Shown: piece after piece, positions 14,495 through 26,595 of the stretch
Layout of the letters: each line of letters starts with the position of its first letter
Numbering within the stretch: the stretch's first letter is position 1
Assembly: GCA_029448655.1 (NCBI GenBank)
Contig: JACCLO010000005.1
Location: forward strand, 1,426,001-1,490,000
DNA from: Wolfiporia cocos
Lineage: Eukaryota > Basidiomycota > Agaricomycetes > Polyporales > Phaeolaceae
DNA length: 64,000 nucleotides
Direction of reading: 5' to 3'
The notes under the pieces: model-generated
Database searches by the model: none
Told to the model about the DNA's origin: nothing
The model's input: the letters and a program-made list of their open reading frames with translations, nothing else
Translations under genes and position numbers: made by a program

Positions 14495-15186
14495 CTAGGG
14501 CACATACACCCGCCCCCCACGATATGTCTTCCCGTTCTCGTCCAGCAGCCCCTTCAGACGCGCCGCGACGCCCTTGACGCTCTCGCGCCCGTACTCCATC
14601 TCACGCCACATCCCCGCAACTGTCCAGCACTCCGAGCACGCCTTGCTCGCCTCATTCACCGTCTCCACCTCGAGTTCGCCGCGAGAGTGGAGCGCGACAA
14701 CGAGGTCTATGAGCCGGCTGAAGCCGGTGTGCCAGGTCGTCAGGCCACCTTCGGGGTTCATAGTCGTGTCCGTGACGAGGTACGAAGATGAGAGGTCGAG
14801 ACACTGTCTGAGCACGCGCTGGTCCACGCCTCCGGGCGAGCGGGTCATGCGCGGAAGCATTTGTAATACATATGCCGCGTAGTCCGTGGACATTGAGCGC
14901 GCTGACGGGCTGCTGGAGCCTGGGGGCTGTATCATTGGCAGTGAGGATGCGCGTCGCGCGTGTGACGTTGCGTCGAAGCTATTCGGGAACGCACCTGTGC
15001 ATGCATATCTGTGTCGGCCATTAGAAATGTCAGGTACCTTCCGTACCCTGAGCCACGCGAAGTCCGATGCTCTGCCTCAAGGACCGTGAAGTTGACGTGA
15101 ATACGCATGTCGAGGGCGGGGACGGAGAAGAGAGATGGCGGCTCACTGCAAGGGAAGCAGGCATGTATGCCCGCGGCGTCAGTCAC
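14495..15186 (-). CDS. Small uncharacterised protein
   Basis: I do not recognise this gene. Two exons join in frame: 15186-14995 and 14926-14495, with a canonical intron between (GTGCGT donor, ATACAG acceptor). The product is about 207 residues, soluble-looking and without a signal peptide or membrane helix. It has a Ser/Pro patch at the junction and a helical C-terminal half containing CSECWTVAGMWREMEYGR and a final RVYVP. Translation may instead start at the internal Met of MRIHVNFTVLE. It is divergent from the CCDC47-type gene, with about 200 bp between starts, so the two probably share a promoter region. A real gene is supported by its composition, which matches flanking genes, and by the clean splice. 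Confidence 0.55.
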
Positions 15187-15390
15187 CAGAAAGGCAGTCA
15201 GCAGGCGTGTATGTTGCTGAAAGCCACCGAACAGAGGCGCGAACTAGACGCGCTGCCTCAGTGATCCCCGCCACATCGCCACACACGTGACTACATCCTG
15301 ATCGGGACCCACAAGGCGCCCACAACCCCGCCAGCGCGCACGGGCGCTTGCACGCCGCGCGCATCTTCGTTGAGCTCGAAGCGGTCGACG

Positions 15391-16853
15391 ATGTCCGCCC
15401 TCCTCAAGCTCCTCACGCCGCCGCCTGTGAACGTCTCTCCCGACTACGACGGCGTTGAGTACCAATGGAGATTCCTCACGTTTAGGCCCGCATGTAAGCG
15501 TTCGATCCCCCTCGGGTACAATCCGTTAACCCCGAGCCGGTCAGTCTTCCAATATGAGCCATACCTGCTCGCTGGGCTTCTGCTATACGTTGCCCTCTAC
15601 TTCTGGGGAAAGAGGGCAAACGACGCGGCGGTGAAGAAATGGTCGGCAGGTCTTCATGATATCAGTCGAGATCCCCCAGCTTCATGCTTGTCGCTCCAGG
15701 TTCGACGCACACTTTCCGTTGCTCGAGAGCCAGTTTTCCAAGCCAACGGAGAACGGGCTCGTAAAGGGTATGTCTCCCGGATCTATTACCGAGATACTTG
15801 ATCAAATGATCGTCATTCTCAGACGGCAACTCGGACTGGTTCAACTACTCTACCGGACGGCGCGCACTTGCCTCGCTGCACACAACATTCACACTCCGCC
15901 CGCGACACGATCTCCTCCAATATGCGTTCCAAATTGGTCGCGGGCTCGTTGAGCTGGAATACAAGGTATACGACGAGGTCGAGCTCGACTTCACGTTCCG
16001 CCAGCCCGCGGGGCGGGAGAGCGTCGTGCCGGATTGTGTTTGGGCAGTCGTGGCAAAGGACGAGATAAAGAGCATCAGGAGCCGACGGTGGGATCTGGTG
16101 AGTCCGCCCTCCATTACTCACAACGCGCACCTTCAAACACAGCCCCACGCACAGACGTTCACGAGGACGACCGACCTGCCGAGTCTTCCGCCGTCGCTCG
16201 CCGTCATGTCAGGTATGCGCGCGAACCCCACCCATCCCGCGCCCCGCTAACACCAGCACAGAATATGCGGACGTCACCGACAGCCTCCTCAAGCCCATCG
16301 GCGCGCTCAACCTCCCGGCCGTCCTCTCCGACACCGCCGTCCTCCCCTACTTCCGCTCCCTCTCGCTCACCGACCAGCCGCGCACGCGCCCCGCCGTGCC
16401 GCTCGCCCCGGGCGAACGCACGAAGCGCCTCATCCTCACGCTCGCGCTCCCGCCGCCCGCACACGCCGCCGCGACGGTGCCGCTGCTCGCCGCGGCGCTC
16501 CAGCTCGTCGACGCCGTCGCGGGCGAGGGCCGCGCGCCGCTGCGCGGCGGCCTGAACGCGCAGCTGCGCCCTGAGACGCGCGTGAAGCTCCGGCGCGCGC
16601 GCGAGAAGGTCGACGAAGAGATCCGCGAGGACGCGGCGCGGGAGAAGCGGGAGGAGCAGGAGGAGAAGAAGGCGGCTGCGAAGCGGAAAGCTCAGGAGGA
16701 GAAGCTGTCTAGGCTCAGCGCGGCGGAGCAGCAGAAGGTGGGTGGCACCGTGCAGGCGCGTTTCTCTGCTTCTGATCGGTCTGTGTGCAGGCGCTCGAGC
16801 GCGAGAAGAAGCGCGCGCTACGCAAAACGCAGGGGAAGGTGAAGGTGCGGTAG
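15391..16853 (+). CDS. CCDC47-family (DUF1682) ER membrane protein
   Basis: This family is a subunit of the ER PAT complex and the multipass translocon; it helps insert multi-spanning membrane proteins and affects ER calcium. The ATG at 15391 (MSALLKLL) is used; the open frame extends upstream only to a TTG. A short lumenal part is followed by one transmembrane helix (YLLAGLLLYVALYFW) and then a basic turn GKRAND. The cytosolic DUF1682 domain includes FPLLESQFSKP, TLRPRHDLLQYAFQIGRGL and CVWAVVAKDE. A charged coiled coil (EEIREDAAREKREEQEEKK) and a Lys-rich end KTQGKVKVR finish it, as in known members. Six introns are inferred, including 15642-15699. The last two-thirds are very GC-rich, which explains several long antisense frames. 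Confidence 0.86.
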
Positions 16854-17072
16854 GGTCGTCTGTCGCACCTTCCGACTTTTCGCCCTTCCCGTCTTCAGCT
16901 CCGCTCCGTGCAGCTTGCAAAGCGGTCTAAAATAAGTGCATTGTGTCTACTGATACATATTGTGGTGTGTGTATCCTAGCTGTGATTGATCTATGATACA
17001 GAGATATAGTGCAATGCCGGATTAGATGAACGTACAATATAACCTGAACCTGCAATCATTGCGCCTCCGCTA
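16854..17072. other. Convergent spacer
   Basis: About 220 bp between two converging genes. I see only AT-rich sequence likely to contain the 3' ends of both transcripts. Confidence 0.4.
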
Positions 17073-20000
17073 TTATGAGGAGTTGGGATGTTGAATGGAG
17101 GGTCTGCTCCGCATGTGGGCCGACGTTTCAGGCAGAGAGGTAGTCGACGCAGTGTTAGCCACCCCTTCCATCTCGCTCTCGCTTTCCCTAGCAGGCGTTG
17201 AATCCCTGTCTTTCGGGGATCCCTTCGACGCACCCCACCTGTTCCCCCAGTAATTGAAGAATCGCAAAAGCCATGTTGGCCGCAGTGTCTGGTGATTCAC
17301 TGCATCAACCTCGTCCCCGCTTTCCGAGTCATCGAATGCTACGTTTCCCGGCAGCCCGTCCTCTTCTTCCGCCTCGCTTTCTGTCCGGCCGAGGACGTCC
17401 ACAAGCCGCTCCTTCCCGTCCAGTGTCCACTGCACACGGTCGAACCTCCCGTGTGCTCCGCGTACACCCTGCGGGTGACGGCGCCCGGTCCCAAATGCCC
17501 GCTCGCGCAACGCCAGGACACGCCGCCGGGGCTGCATAGCCATGTGCCACAGGTCGCCGACGAGGAACTGCGCGGACTCGTACTCGAGCGCCTGCGTTTC
17601 CTGCGTGAGCGCGTCCACGCGCGTGCGCTGCGCCTCGACCTGGTGCAGCACCTGTGCCCGCGCGCGCAGCTCGTCCAGCGCGGGGCGTGCAGCCTCGTGC
17701 TCGGCGCGCAGGTGTGTGTTCGTCTGCGAGAGGCGGGCGGTCAGCACGGCGAGGCAGGCGGCGATGTTTGCGAGGTGTTGCTCGCGCCGCATCATCACTA
17801 GAAGCTCCCCGCAGAGCTCGACGTCGATGCGCATGCGTTCGATGGGCAATACGTACATGTCCTTGAATTGACTTGTGGCATCGAAGCTGTGGCATCGTCG
17901 AAGACGACGGATCGTCGTACGGCGTCGCCGCACGCCCTCCATATCGGTGTCGCTTGCCAGACCCTCCGGCTCGCCTTCGTTCTCCACGCGCAGCGTGGCT
18001 TGCGCTTTGAGTTTGCCCTCTGTCTCGACATCCTCGTCCAAATCCTGTGCACTGAATGGATCCGACCAGCTGACTATGCGAGCCTGGAGATGGGGCCTCT
18101 TCGGAGGACGCTTTCTGTTGAACTCAATGACGCGGCGGTCATACTCCGATAGCTCACTTGCGGAGTGCTCGGCAAGGGCGTATGAACCTATACCCAGCAT
18201 CATCGATGGAGATGTGCCATCTAGCGCCAAAATATCAGATGGTGATGAGCACGAATGATCGCGGTCAAAGGTGACGCACATGCAGGTGATGCTTGGCCGC
18301 TACTCAATGGTTCATCTTCGTCAGGATCACTGCACAGCCGAACTCTGTTTAGATGTACGCCTTCATAATGAAAGACAAATTCTACTCACCCAGATATGCG
18401 GACAGACGGGACCGTAGACGAAGGACGGGACCGCTCCGACGGGCCTATTCGATTTTGCGAATCAAGAAGATTCTTGCCAAGCGTGCCAAAGTCAACGCTG
18501 ATCTTCTTAGGCCTTCCCAGGCTGTAGCAGACCAAATGAGCAACACCATGGCGCAAAACACGAACCGTTACGTACACAGCCCAACTCTCGAGCTTGCGCT
18601 GGACCCTGCCGAACTTGGACTCGCTCTCATCGCCTGAAGACAGCGCCTCACGCTCCCGGCTCCGTTCATCCCTGTCCTTGTCGCGTCCTCTATCTCGCCA
18701 GTCCTTTCCCCAACCATCCTTCTCGCCGCCTCTCCATCTCTCGCGTTCTTCCCGCTCGCGCTCTGCGTCACTCCACGCCGCCTCCTTCTCCCTCCTCTTT
18801 TTCTGCACCTCGTCCGGCCTGCCGGTCCAGAGGTACCGCAGGCTATTAGGCGCTTCCTTCGAGCCACCCACAACCACCTTCACGAATGCATTCAGGTCTA
18901 CCGTCGGGTTCACGCTGCTCGCGGCCCCGCTAGTGCCGCCTGGCCCCTCATCGCCACTTCCACCCGTGCGGAGATCCGATGCAAGATCGTCGAGCTTGCT
19001 CTTCAGAACCCGGTGCACTTTGTACGACTCGCTCTGGCGGGCCTTCTTCTCGTACGCGTTCTGGATTGATTCGACGAGCTGCTGCGAGAGGTGCCCGGTT
19101 GGCGGGTTGGGCGACGCGTTTGTGCCAGGGGCGGCGGTGCCCAAAGGCGGGCTGCTGCTGGGACCCGGGGACGATGGACGCGGGCCATGCGAATGAACGA
19201 GATTGTGCGCGTGCCCGTGCGGTTTGCTTGTCTGGTAGGCACTGAGAGCCTTGGTAAAACCTAGTGGATCAAGGAACGGGTCTTTCGGGACATACTAACA
19301 GATGAACGTGTCAACGAAGTCCGAACATTGAGGAGAGCGCTCATACATGACCGAGTGCATGTAACTTGTTCCTGATGGTCAAAATGAGACTGAATAGCGC
19401 AGCAACGACTGTAGGATCTGCGACCCTCTCCATATGCTATAATACCAGACGCGTCAGTAGCCATAACCAGAAATCAGACATTATCAATGGCAGACTGACT
19501 TCAACTTTCATGCATGGTTCTCCGATCTCTGTAACCCATCGCTTGATGCCTTCGGAAGTAATATCACATAGCAGCCCGTTACGCTCTTCAGGTGCAATGT
19601 CAAACATGTCAAAGATAGCAAGAGCGGCTTGAATGAGCTTGACAAGTTCTAGCACGCTGGTATTGAATGATGCGCCGGACTTTGCATGCGCTTTGTCTGG
19701 TATGTTATACATCAAGATGAATCTATCTTTCGTAGTATCGCTGTTCACCACCAGAAATGCAGCTTCAACAGCACGAATCAAGAAGTGCAGCATGGAAGAA
19801 AAACAAACCTGGGTTCCTCGAGTGTAAGAGCGCTGCGTCCACTGCATCCCATCCGGAGGAGATTTATATTTGTATATAGCTGCTCTTTTACTTCCAGGAA
19901 ATTCCCTCGAGGGATATGTACAATGGTGTAGTCGGACCGGAAATTGGCGAGCGAAGTAACCATGAGAACGCCTCGTCCCGTCTGAAAGTGTCGCCACGAA

Positions 20001-20829
20001 TTTTGAGCATAGTCAACTTGGCAAGACTGCCAGGGTAGGACCCACCTCCCTCGGTCGAGCACCATCTCGACGAAGGTGACGGATTGCTTTGTCCCATTCC
20101 AGCTGAGCCTCTGGCTGGCTTAGAGATAATAGCGGGCTCAGAGCGGTGACGATGATCTACATGCAGCCAGATTAGCGATAACGACACAAAGAGGGTGATG
20201 AAAGCACACTTTGTGCTTTGGGTCGCCTGTGAATACCGTTAGCACAATCACCGGACGCCGCCGGTCCACCACCCTTAGCGAGCAGGATGCGGTGTGAGCA
20301 GCCTTATAGTCAATCTTGATGAGAGATAGCGAGCGCACCATTTCTCCACGGCATATATTTGATAGCCTCCAAGTTCAATGTTCTCTTCGACTATTTCGAA
20401 CTTACGTCCTTCTCCAATCCAGTCCGGGGTATTAACCGAAACAGCACGTTCACTCTGCTCAGTCATCCCAAGATTCGACATAGACCCAGCACGCGATCGT
20501 GATATCTTGGACGGCGATGCTTTGTGCTGAAGTATACGCGGGGATCCGGTAAATTTGTTGCTAGAACAAACTGTAGGCATGAGAAGCCTCCTCGGACCAC
20601 TAGGGACTGGTGGCGACGCATTGGTCGAATACGTTTGTGGAGGCGTTTCAAAAGGTGTCGAAGGCCCAGAGTAAGACAAAAATGACGGCGGAGTGCTTGC
20701 TTGAGAATACGAGCGAGAGATTAAAGGCGACAGAGTAGCATTGTTGACCAGAGAATTCGGGGTCCTAGAGCGACTAGTCGGGTTGCCCATAGTCGGGACA
20801 GACAGACGTGAGGCAGAGCGATCCGACAT
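17073..20829 (-). CDS. STB6-like (Sin3-binding protein type) protein
   Basis: A long minus-strand gene spliced from about eight exons. Yeast Stb2 and Stb6 bind the Sin3 corepressor, but the wider family is poorly understood. The N-terminal 110 residues are Ser/Pro-rich. The STB6 N-terminal domain follows: NIELGGYQIYAVEKW, then across an intron VIVLTVFTGDPKHK. Later come FRSDYTIVHIPRGNF, a helical region, the Arg/Glu-rich segment near 18700 and GRVQRKLESWAV. The C-terminal part carries a coiled coil (MMRREQHLANIAACLAVL) and FDRVQWTLDGKERLVD, then RTESEAEEEDG and an acidic Ser-rich tail. The long open frame that begins with ATG at 18281 is not a separate gene: a canonical intron (GTGCGT...GCTAG) joins it in frame to upstream exons. 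The start ATG is at 20829 and the stop TAA at 17073-17075. Confidence 0.8.
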
Positions 20830-21188
20830 CTCCTCCGTCTCGCATATGGATGAATCAGAAGCAAAGTGAAGAGGACAGGACTACGATGTGTAGAGCGAGG
20901 CTATCGGTCGGTAGAGTGAGCAACGCGAGGCTCACTTTGAGCTTCGGCCTGAGCGTGGCTACGGCCTGAGCGGTACTCGCCTACTAGCGCTTAGAGCGGT
21001 ATAACTTCGGCTTCGGCTTCGACCCTGATATAGAAAGTAGTAGATTCTCGAGTCGGCGTCCACGAACGATCGCCCTTGACTATTACAACAGTGTTATCAC
21101 AAAATCATCGGTCTTAGTCTGACACAGACACAGCTGCACAATTGGACAACTCTCGTCCCTTGGCAAAAATCCCCCCAGATCTCTGACT
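20830..21188. promoter_or_regulatory. Divergent promoter region with CTTCGGC-type direct repeats
   Basis: About 360 bp between the starts of the STB6-like gene (-) and the first PUB gene (+). At 20930-21030 short imperfect direct repeats occur (CTTCGGC, GGCCTGAGCG). Any role in transcription is inferred from position only. Confidence 0.35.
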
Positions 21189-22213
21189 ATGTCCCCAAGC
21201 AATGACGAGATCGCAGCCGCCTTTGAGCGGAGACTACAACAGCAACGTGAAGAAGTGCAGGCTGATGCAGGGCCAATCGATTTCGACGAGAATCACCACA
21301 AGCGACAAGAGTTCCGGAGGATGATTGACCCTGGCATCCTCAGACCGAATGCGAAGGATCTAGCAGTCGAAGCACTGCAGGTGCGGACATTCTATGCCAC
21401 ACTCGTTGAAGGCGTATTGACTAAGTCAAAGCCCAGACACTGAAAACGCTAGCAGAGAACATAGTTGCACATCCCGATGAAGAGAAATATCGAAAGTTCA
21501 AACCGACAAACTCTAAGATTAAGCGTGTACTCGTTGAACCCAAGGGAACTCTAGAATATGCTGTCGCGGTGCGTCTAGTCTTCTCCTTCTACCGAGACGA
21601 CAGGCAGTCTGATAAGGGCATTAGATGGGATTCCGGCCAGAGGTTGAAGAATTCCAACCTTACTATATCTTTGACAAACGCCACATGCCTGATCTAAAGA
21701 TCGGCTTGTATATTATTGAGGAGACGCTCGGAAGGGAGCTAGCTAGACAGGAGCGTGAAGAACAGACAAAACGAGAGGTAAAGGAAGCGGAAGCAGCCGC
21801 GAAGGAGAAGGTACGTGCAACAGCTCGGTCGACACAGCCTCCGTTGATGTGTTTCGTCCCGCCAGTTAAAGCAACAGTTTTTGGACGACCGCAAATCTAC
21901 CGCAATGCGGCAACAACGCGAACGAGAAGCCCGGGAGGTGGCAGCGGCTCGGCGTGCTTCTGCCGCAGCAAGCTCCTCTTCTCTCTCCTCGCCTTCATCT
22001 CGAGAGGCATCAGTTCCATCATCACAACCGCAATCCCCCATCCCATTGAGGACTTCGGTAGACGGCCGTTCGACTCCTCGAATGGGTGGTATTGGACGGA
22101 CACTCGCTGGACGGGTAGTTCCTGACGAACATGACACTGCTATTGCACAGGCGCATGATACTCCTCCGCCTTACGAGGAGGAACCGGTTGATGATGCATA
22201 TGACGACCAATGA
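21189..22213 (+). CDS. PUB-domain protein, first of a tandem pair
   Basis: A four-exon gene of roughly 280 residues. PUB domains (found in PNGase, UBXN6 and HOIP) bind the C-terminal tail of the AAA ATPase Cdc48/p97. The N-terminal helix contains IAAAFERRLQQQRE. The PUB-like core spans two exons: TLKTLAENIVAHPDEEKYRK, then RVLVEPKGTLEYAVAMGF. A charged coiled coil follows (ELARQEREEQTKREVKEAE), then a Ser/Pro tail ending in an acidic PPPYEEEPVDDAYDD, where PPPY could recruit a WW-domain protein. Introns start at 21381, 21556 and 21811, all in frame. The PUB assignment is by pattern only, and the partner is inferred. The next gene downstream is a diverged copy with the same exon layout. Confidence 0.7.
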
Positions 22214-22532
22214 GAGCTGATCAACTCGCGCGGGCCACAGAGGTAGCATTGTCAGCAATTGGGGCTATGTGCGCTGGCATATTGAACGCAGTACTGCTGT
22301 AACTGGAGACGAAGCAGACCACCTACTATAGACATTCACGAGACGCAGTGATATCGTTCGTGAGAGGTATATTAGAACCACCTCGATGACAGCAGGTCAC
22401 AAGAAGGGGTTACCGAAGAATCCCTCCCAGATCTAGAAGATGATCCACGAGGTCATATATGCATATCTGGGCGTCTTGATAACCGTCATCCCAGCATTCG
22501 CATCACATCTCAATACCTCTTATTCTCCTACC
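22214..22532. other. Spacer between tandem PUB genes
   Basis: About 320 bp in which I see no gene or repeat. It probably holds the 3' UTR of the first gene and the promoter of the second. Confidence 0.4.
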
Positions 22533-23502
22533 ATGACCTCGGTCGCCACAACCCCCCAGCGCAACCACATCGCTGAGGCCGTCGAGCGCCGGCTTCGTCA
22601 ACAGCGTACCGAAGCACGCGGTGCACTGTACGTTGAGTTTGACGAAGACCACGTTCGACGGCAAAGGTTCCGGTATCTGATTGACAAAGGGATCATTGAG
22701 CGCAATCCGCCCGATGTGGCCATTAAGTCCTTGCAGGTTTAATTGTTGCGCATCGCTCAACGGTTATAGCATCTTATGAGATCGTCGATGCAGACTGTCA
22801 AGACCATCGCAGAGAATGTTGTCAAATTTCCGGATGTTCAAAAGTACGCACAGCTGAGACATGAGGCGCCGCGCATCAAACGTGATATAGTGCAGCCAAA
22901 AGGGGCGCTCGAGTTGATTCTGGAGGTTTGTGGGCCGTCTGGCCGCTGATCATGATATCGGTACTGACAATGTACTACAGCTTGGATTCCGCGAAAAGGC
23001 AAGTACTCGGACATCGATGAATCTCTGCGCACATCGACAGTTGTTCATCCACCAAACTACCAGCCGCAAGATATGCAAGCAGTATACGCATTTCAGAAGC
23101 AGTATATGTCAGACCTACGAATAGGGCTTTGCATGATAAATGAAGCTCTTGAGCGCGAGCTACCGAAGAAAGAGCGTGAAGAGCGTGCGCTGGAGGAAGC
23201 GAAGGCAGCGGAGGAGGAAGCCAGGGAGAAGGTACGGTGGCGTTATCCGTCGCATCGCTTGCGGTGCAGACGTAGTAATTATCCATTTATTTGATCGACG
23301 TTTTGAACTGCAGGCCAGAAAGAGGATCGCAGATGACCGTAAATCTGTGCAACGTAGAGTGGCGCGCGAAGTAGCTCAAAGGCGGGCGTCTATTCCATCA
23401 CCTCAGTCTTCAGTGGAAAAATCTCCCGGGCCTACAATTATTCATACATTGTCCAACCTTAACTTGGGCTCAGACAGTGCGGCCATTCAGGATGCCGACT
23501 AA
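22533..23502 (+). CDS. PUB-domain protein, second of a tandem pair
   Basis: A paralogue of the gene just upstream with the same order of parts. The N-terminal helix reads HIAEAVERRLRQQR, followed by VKTIAENVVKFPDVQKY and IVQPKGALELILELGF. A coiled coil (ELPKKEREERALEEAKAAE) and a shorter tail ending in AIQDAD complete it, giving about 220 residues. The start used is the Met of MTSVATT at 22533, which aligns with the start of the first copy; the open frame upstream is an extension. The fourth junction needs an unusually short intron (about 38 bp, starting GTACTC near 23001) to stay in frame. It lacks the PPPY-acidic tail of copy one. A decayed third copy of its 3' part lies at about 34155-34350, attached to the second DUF6534 cluster. 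Confidence 0.66.
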
Positions 23503-23859
23503 CATCACCCGGCGACATTAGATATTACATGGTGCTCACCTGCCGAGTCACGTTCAATCTGTTAGAACAAACAGTTCTGATATGATGATATGGTTGATAT
23601 GATATGTATCTAGATCTGTGTTTCATTCATTCTCAGCAAATGTAACCAAATCTGGCAACAGCACGAGCTCGCAGGGGTCAATGGCTATAGTCGTAACAGT
23701 CCTTGTGTTGGGTGAACTAATTGCTAGCACAGCACGAATGGCATCTTGATTTCTTTCAGTGCGGGTGCAGATGGTGTGCTTGGGGTCATCGGCTCACTAC
23801 TTATTTAATGAATCGTGGCGGAGATAGACCATCCGAATCCAGAATTCAAAGCAGGGCCC
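23503..23859. other. Spacer between PUB copy 2 and DUF6534 copy A
   Basis: About 360 bp with no gene or repeat seen. It should hold the PUB 3' end and the promoter of copy A. Confidence 0.4.
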
Positions 23860-26091
23860 ATGACTGGAACTCCCGAGTTTGACATGCTATATGGCCCATT
23901 GTTCGTCGGTCTGACTTTTGCGATGTTGTGCGTCCAACCATAACTGTGGTTCCAACTGTCGCTAACCAGAACGCTCTTTCCAGTCTATATGGCATTACTT
24001 GTGCTCAGACAATGTATTACTTTCGGCACTATGCACAAGACCAGATGTGGTTAAGAAGTGTGGTATGTACGGACAACCGTCGATGTCTGTCGCTGCGAAT
24101 GATGTATGGCTGTAGGCAGCCGCAATTTGGTATCTAATCAATGCTCGTTATTATCTAGAACATGTTCTCACTTGCCTCAGGGCTTTAGACACCATCATTG
24201 CGGTGTTACACGTTGTGGTCAGATCATGAATATATTCCTGTCTTGGAAGCTAAGATGCCACCCGCAGCTCTTCTGGATAATCTCCGTTCAATATCGCTTC
24301 ACATTTCGTAGTTTGTTAGCATCGGGAAATTTGTATGCTAATGCAACGGCGTTAGTTGGGTGCGTTAAAAGACTGAGATATGCTTTGGTCTGGTCCACTG
24401 ATTGGAGCGGTCTGCAGCATTGTAACCCCGGTATGTACATGATTCTCTCATGAGTTTCATCGAGTTGGGGACTCAGAGTATATTGCTTTGGCACACTAGA
24501 CGGAGTTCCTCTTAACGGTGAGTTCTTTCACATCTTATGGCTCAGTCATATTAACTTATTCTCTGATGTTGTCAAGTCCGTTCTAGTGTTCATCGTGCAA
24601 GGGTCAGTATGCTCCTCGAGCAATGCGCCCAATGACCAGTTACTCATATACGTATGTCTTCAACAGCTATTACATATTTGTTGTGGGGAAGAGTAAGCAA
24701 CCATCCTCCACGACTCAATGTACCCGTTGCATTTTGCTTATCGGTGCAAATAGCTGCGCGTCAATGCTATAGGCCATTGACATCTATGCTGGTAAGTTTC
24801 ATAACCTGAATATGTTACGCTCGACTAACGCGCGCGATGAAAGTGTGTTCTAGCCATTGGCTCATTCGGTATGTCAGACCGAGAGCTCGGAGACTACAAC
24901 CCACTGACGCGGAGGTCCACAGTTGCTGGAGTTGGTGAGTGCGTTCGAATGTTCTTTTCGTCGTCAATTTCGTGACAAGCCCTCACTGCACATCCAGTAA
25001 ACATTCATTATGCGTGCGTCACATATCAATCATAACATGCACTCAGCCGCTCTGATAACCTGTGGTTATCATGTGGCTTCCAGGATCCGCGAAAGACCCG
25101 AAGCGCTACCGGGCTATGGCAACCCCAACGGGAAACCAATCGGCCACAGCAACAATCTCCTATACATGGTATGGTTCCCTCCCCGCCTTAATGTTCTGCT
25201 GATTAGTTGTATCCTGTTCTTCAGGTGCCTCAGACCACTCAGATGGCGCTTTCTGTTCTGACGGATGCCGGTATCACAGTCTCCCTTTGTTTGACCATAC
25301 GACGCAAGCACTCTATGCTCAACCCGTGGGCACTCGCGAAACGTACGATCTATGAAGATGTGACTGACGGCCGTACTATTTGACAGGAATCCGATCATGG
25401 CCCAATTGAGCCAGTACATCGTGAATCGAGGAGCTCTGACAATGTAGGATATTTTCCTTCAACATTCTCATGTAAATGGCACTCATATGACACAAGGGCA
25501 ATTCAACTTCTTCAAATGGTGATTGTGAGTCGGAATCTGTCTTCCGGGCAATCATCAGATGTGATTAAGCCGATATTGGCACAGTATATCGTGGATCAAG
25601 TTGCACCCAACAGCGCATTCGCAAGCTTTAGTTATATGTGGATTGCATTCCAATTCGCTGGAAGCAAAAGTCAGTTACTTGACTATTGCAACAATATATG
25701 ATTAATAGTCACTGTAGTCTACGTGAACTCGTTCCTTGCATTGTGAGTGAGACCTTTTCCTTGTGTAATGCCTGCCTGAGTATCATAATGCAGATTGAAC
25801 GCTCGTAGTTACCTGAGGGCAGCGAATGGAACGCATGAGGTCCAACTTAGACAAATAACGGTAGATACTACCCCGACCAGGGGCTCTTTACTGGTATTGT
25901 GCTCTGTTGCAGCGATCGCACAATCGGGATTACTGATCAGAGCACAGATACCAGTTCCTCATCGCAGTAACACCTCCAACTGCCATCAAGATAGTTCAAA
26001 CCCTAACTTCTACCTGACAAGGTTGCCAGCGAGTTCAACAAATCTCCCCAAAAATGAGGACTGCTCAGAGTCCGTTCTCATTATTGAATGA
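23860..26091 (+). CDS. DUF6534-type membrane protein (copy A)
   Basis: The start MTGTPEFDMLYGPLF at 23860 leads, after a canonical intron, to the family signature LYGITCAQTMYYF and then YAQDQMWLRS. The next exons give LDTIIAVLHVV. Later exons give TTQMALSVLTDAGITVSLCL (helix six) near 25230 and YIVDQVAPNSAFASFSY near 25590. The last two exons join as VYVNSFLALLNARSYLR, the standard DUF6534 end. The C-terminal tail is long and polar and stops at 26089-26091 after SVLIIE. An in-frame stop appears after DGRTI near 25380 unless an intron removes it, so integrity of the middle is uncertain. It is the closest relative of copy C in this window and follows a PUB gene, as C follows the PUB fragment. 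Confidence 0.66.
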
Positions 26092-26289
26092 ATGTTTCTC
26101 ACGATGGCTGTGCGGCATGTGTATTTCAACTGCGACTTGTTCCAAGTGTATACACATATAGACATTGCTAATATAATCCGTGTAACTAGTAGGCTTGAAG
26201 CTTGAAGCCTGAACGTTGAGCACATTTCCGATGAGTGAATATAAAGGCACAAGGCAGCCGAATCGACAGCTTGTTGTCCTCCCCGCACA

Positions 26290-26595
26290 ATAGCTTGGCA
26301 CTGCAGGTTGGACGTACTAATATGTCTTCAAAATAGCGTATAGTTGCAGCTGACCCATAAATTGATTTTATCAGGCTGAACGCGCGCTTGGGCCCCATCA
26401 CATGTACAGTGACAATCGAATTCATGACAAGGCTGCCACGTCCTGCTATCGTACAAAACTTGTAATTCAAGAGTCCGCACAAAGTCACCTGTACTGCTGC
26501 GAGTCGATTGTAAATTGCGCGTCGCATCAATACTACACCGCACCGCGCGAGAGCGGTGTCGGCGATCATAGAGTCGGATATCTCTGTCTCCCCAC
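26290..26595 (+). repeat. Repeated ~300 bp segment with a conserved hairpin, copy 1
   Basis: This stretch is similar over its whole length to 33668-33990. Shared landmarks are TGCAGGTTGGACGTACTAAT near the left end, TCGAATTCATG in the middle, and CTACACCGCACCGCGCGAGA near the right end. The last is part of a hairpin (26538-26562; stem CCGCACCGC pairing with GCGGTGTCGG, imperfect here). At its right edge, near 26595, the similarity switches abruptly to a piece of a DUF6534 last exon. No gene is seen. Confidence 0.65.

Noticed and set aside
15370..15390. N-terminal extension of the CCDC47-type protein from position 15370
   Set aside because: It would need a TTG start; the first ATG is at 15391 and gives a normal family N-terminus.
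17292..17866. Long plus-strand frames opposite the STB6-like gene
   Set aside because: Shadows of the GC-rich minus-strand coding exon, which has recognisable family motifs.
17073..18281. A separate 402-residue gene starting at 18281
   Set aside because: A canonical intron joins it in frame to the upstream exons of the STB6-like gene, and its WTLDGKERLVD region fits the C-terminal part of that protein.
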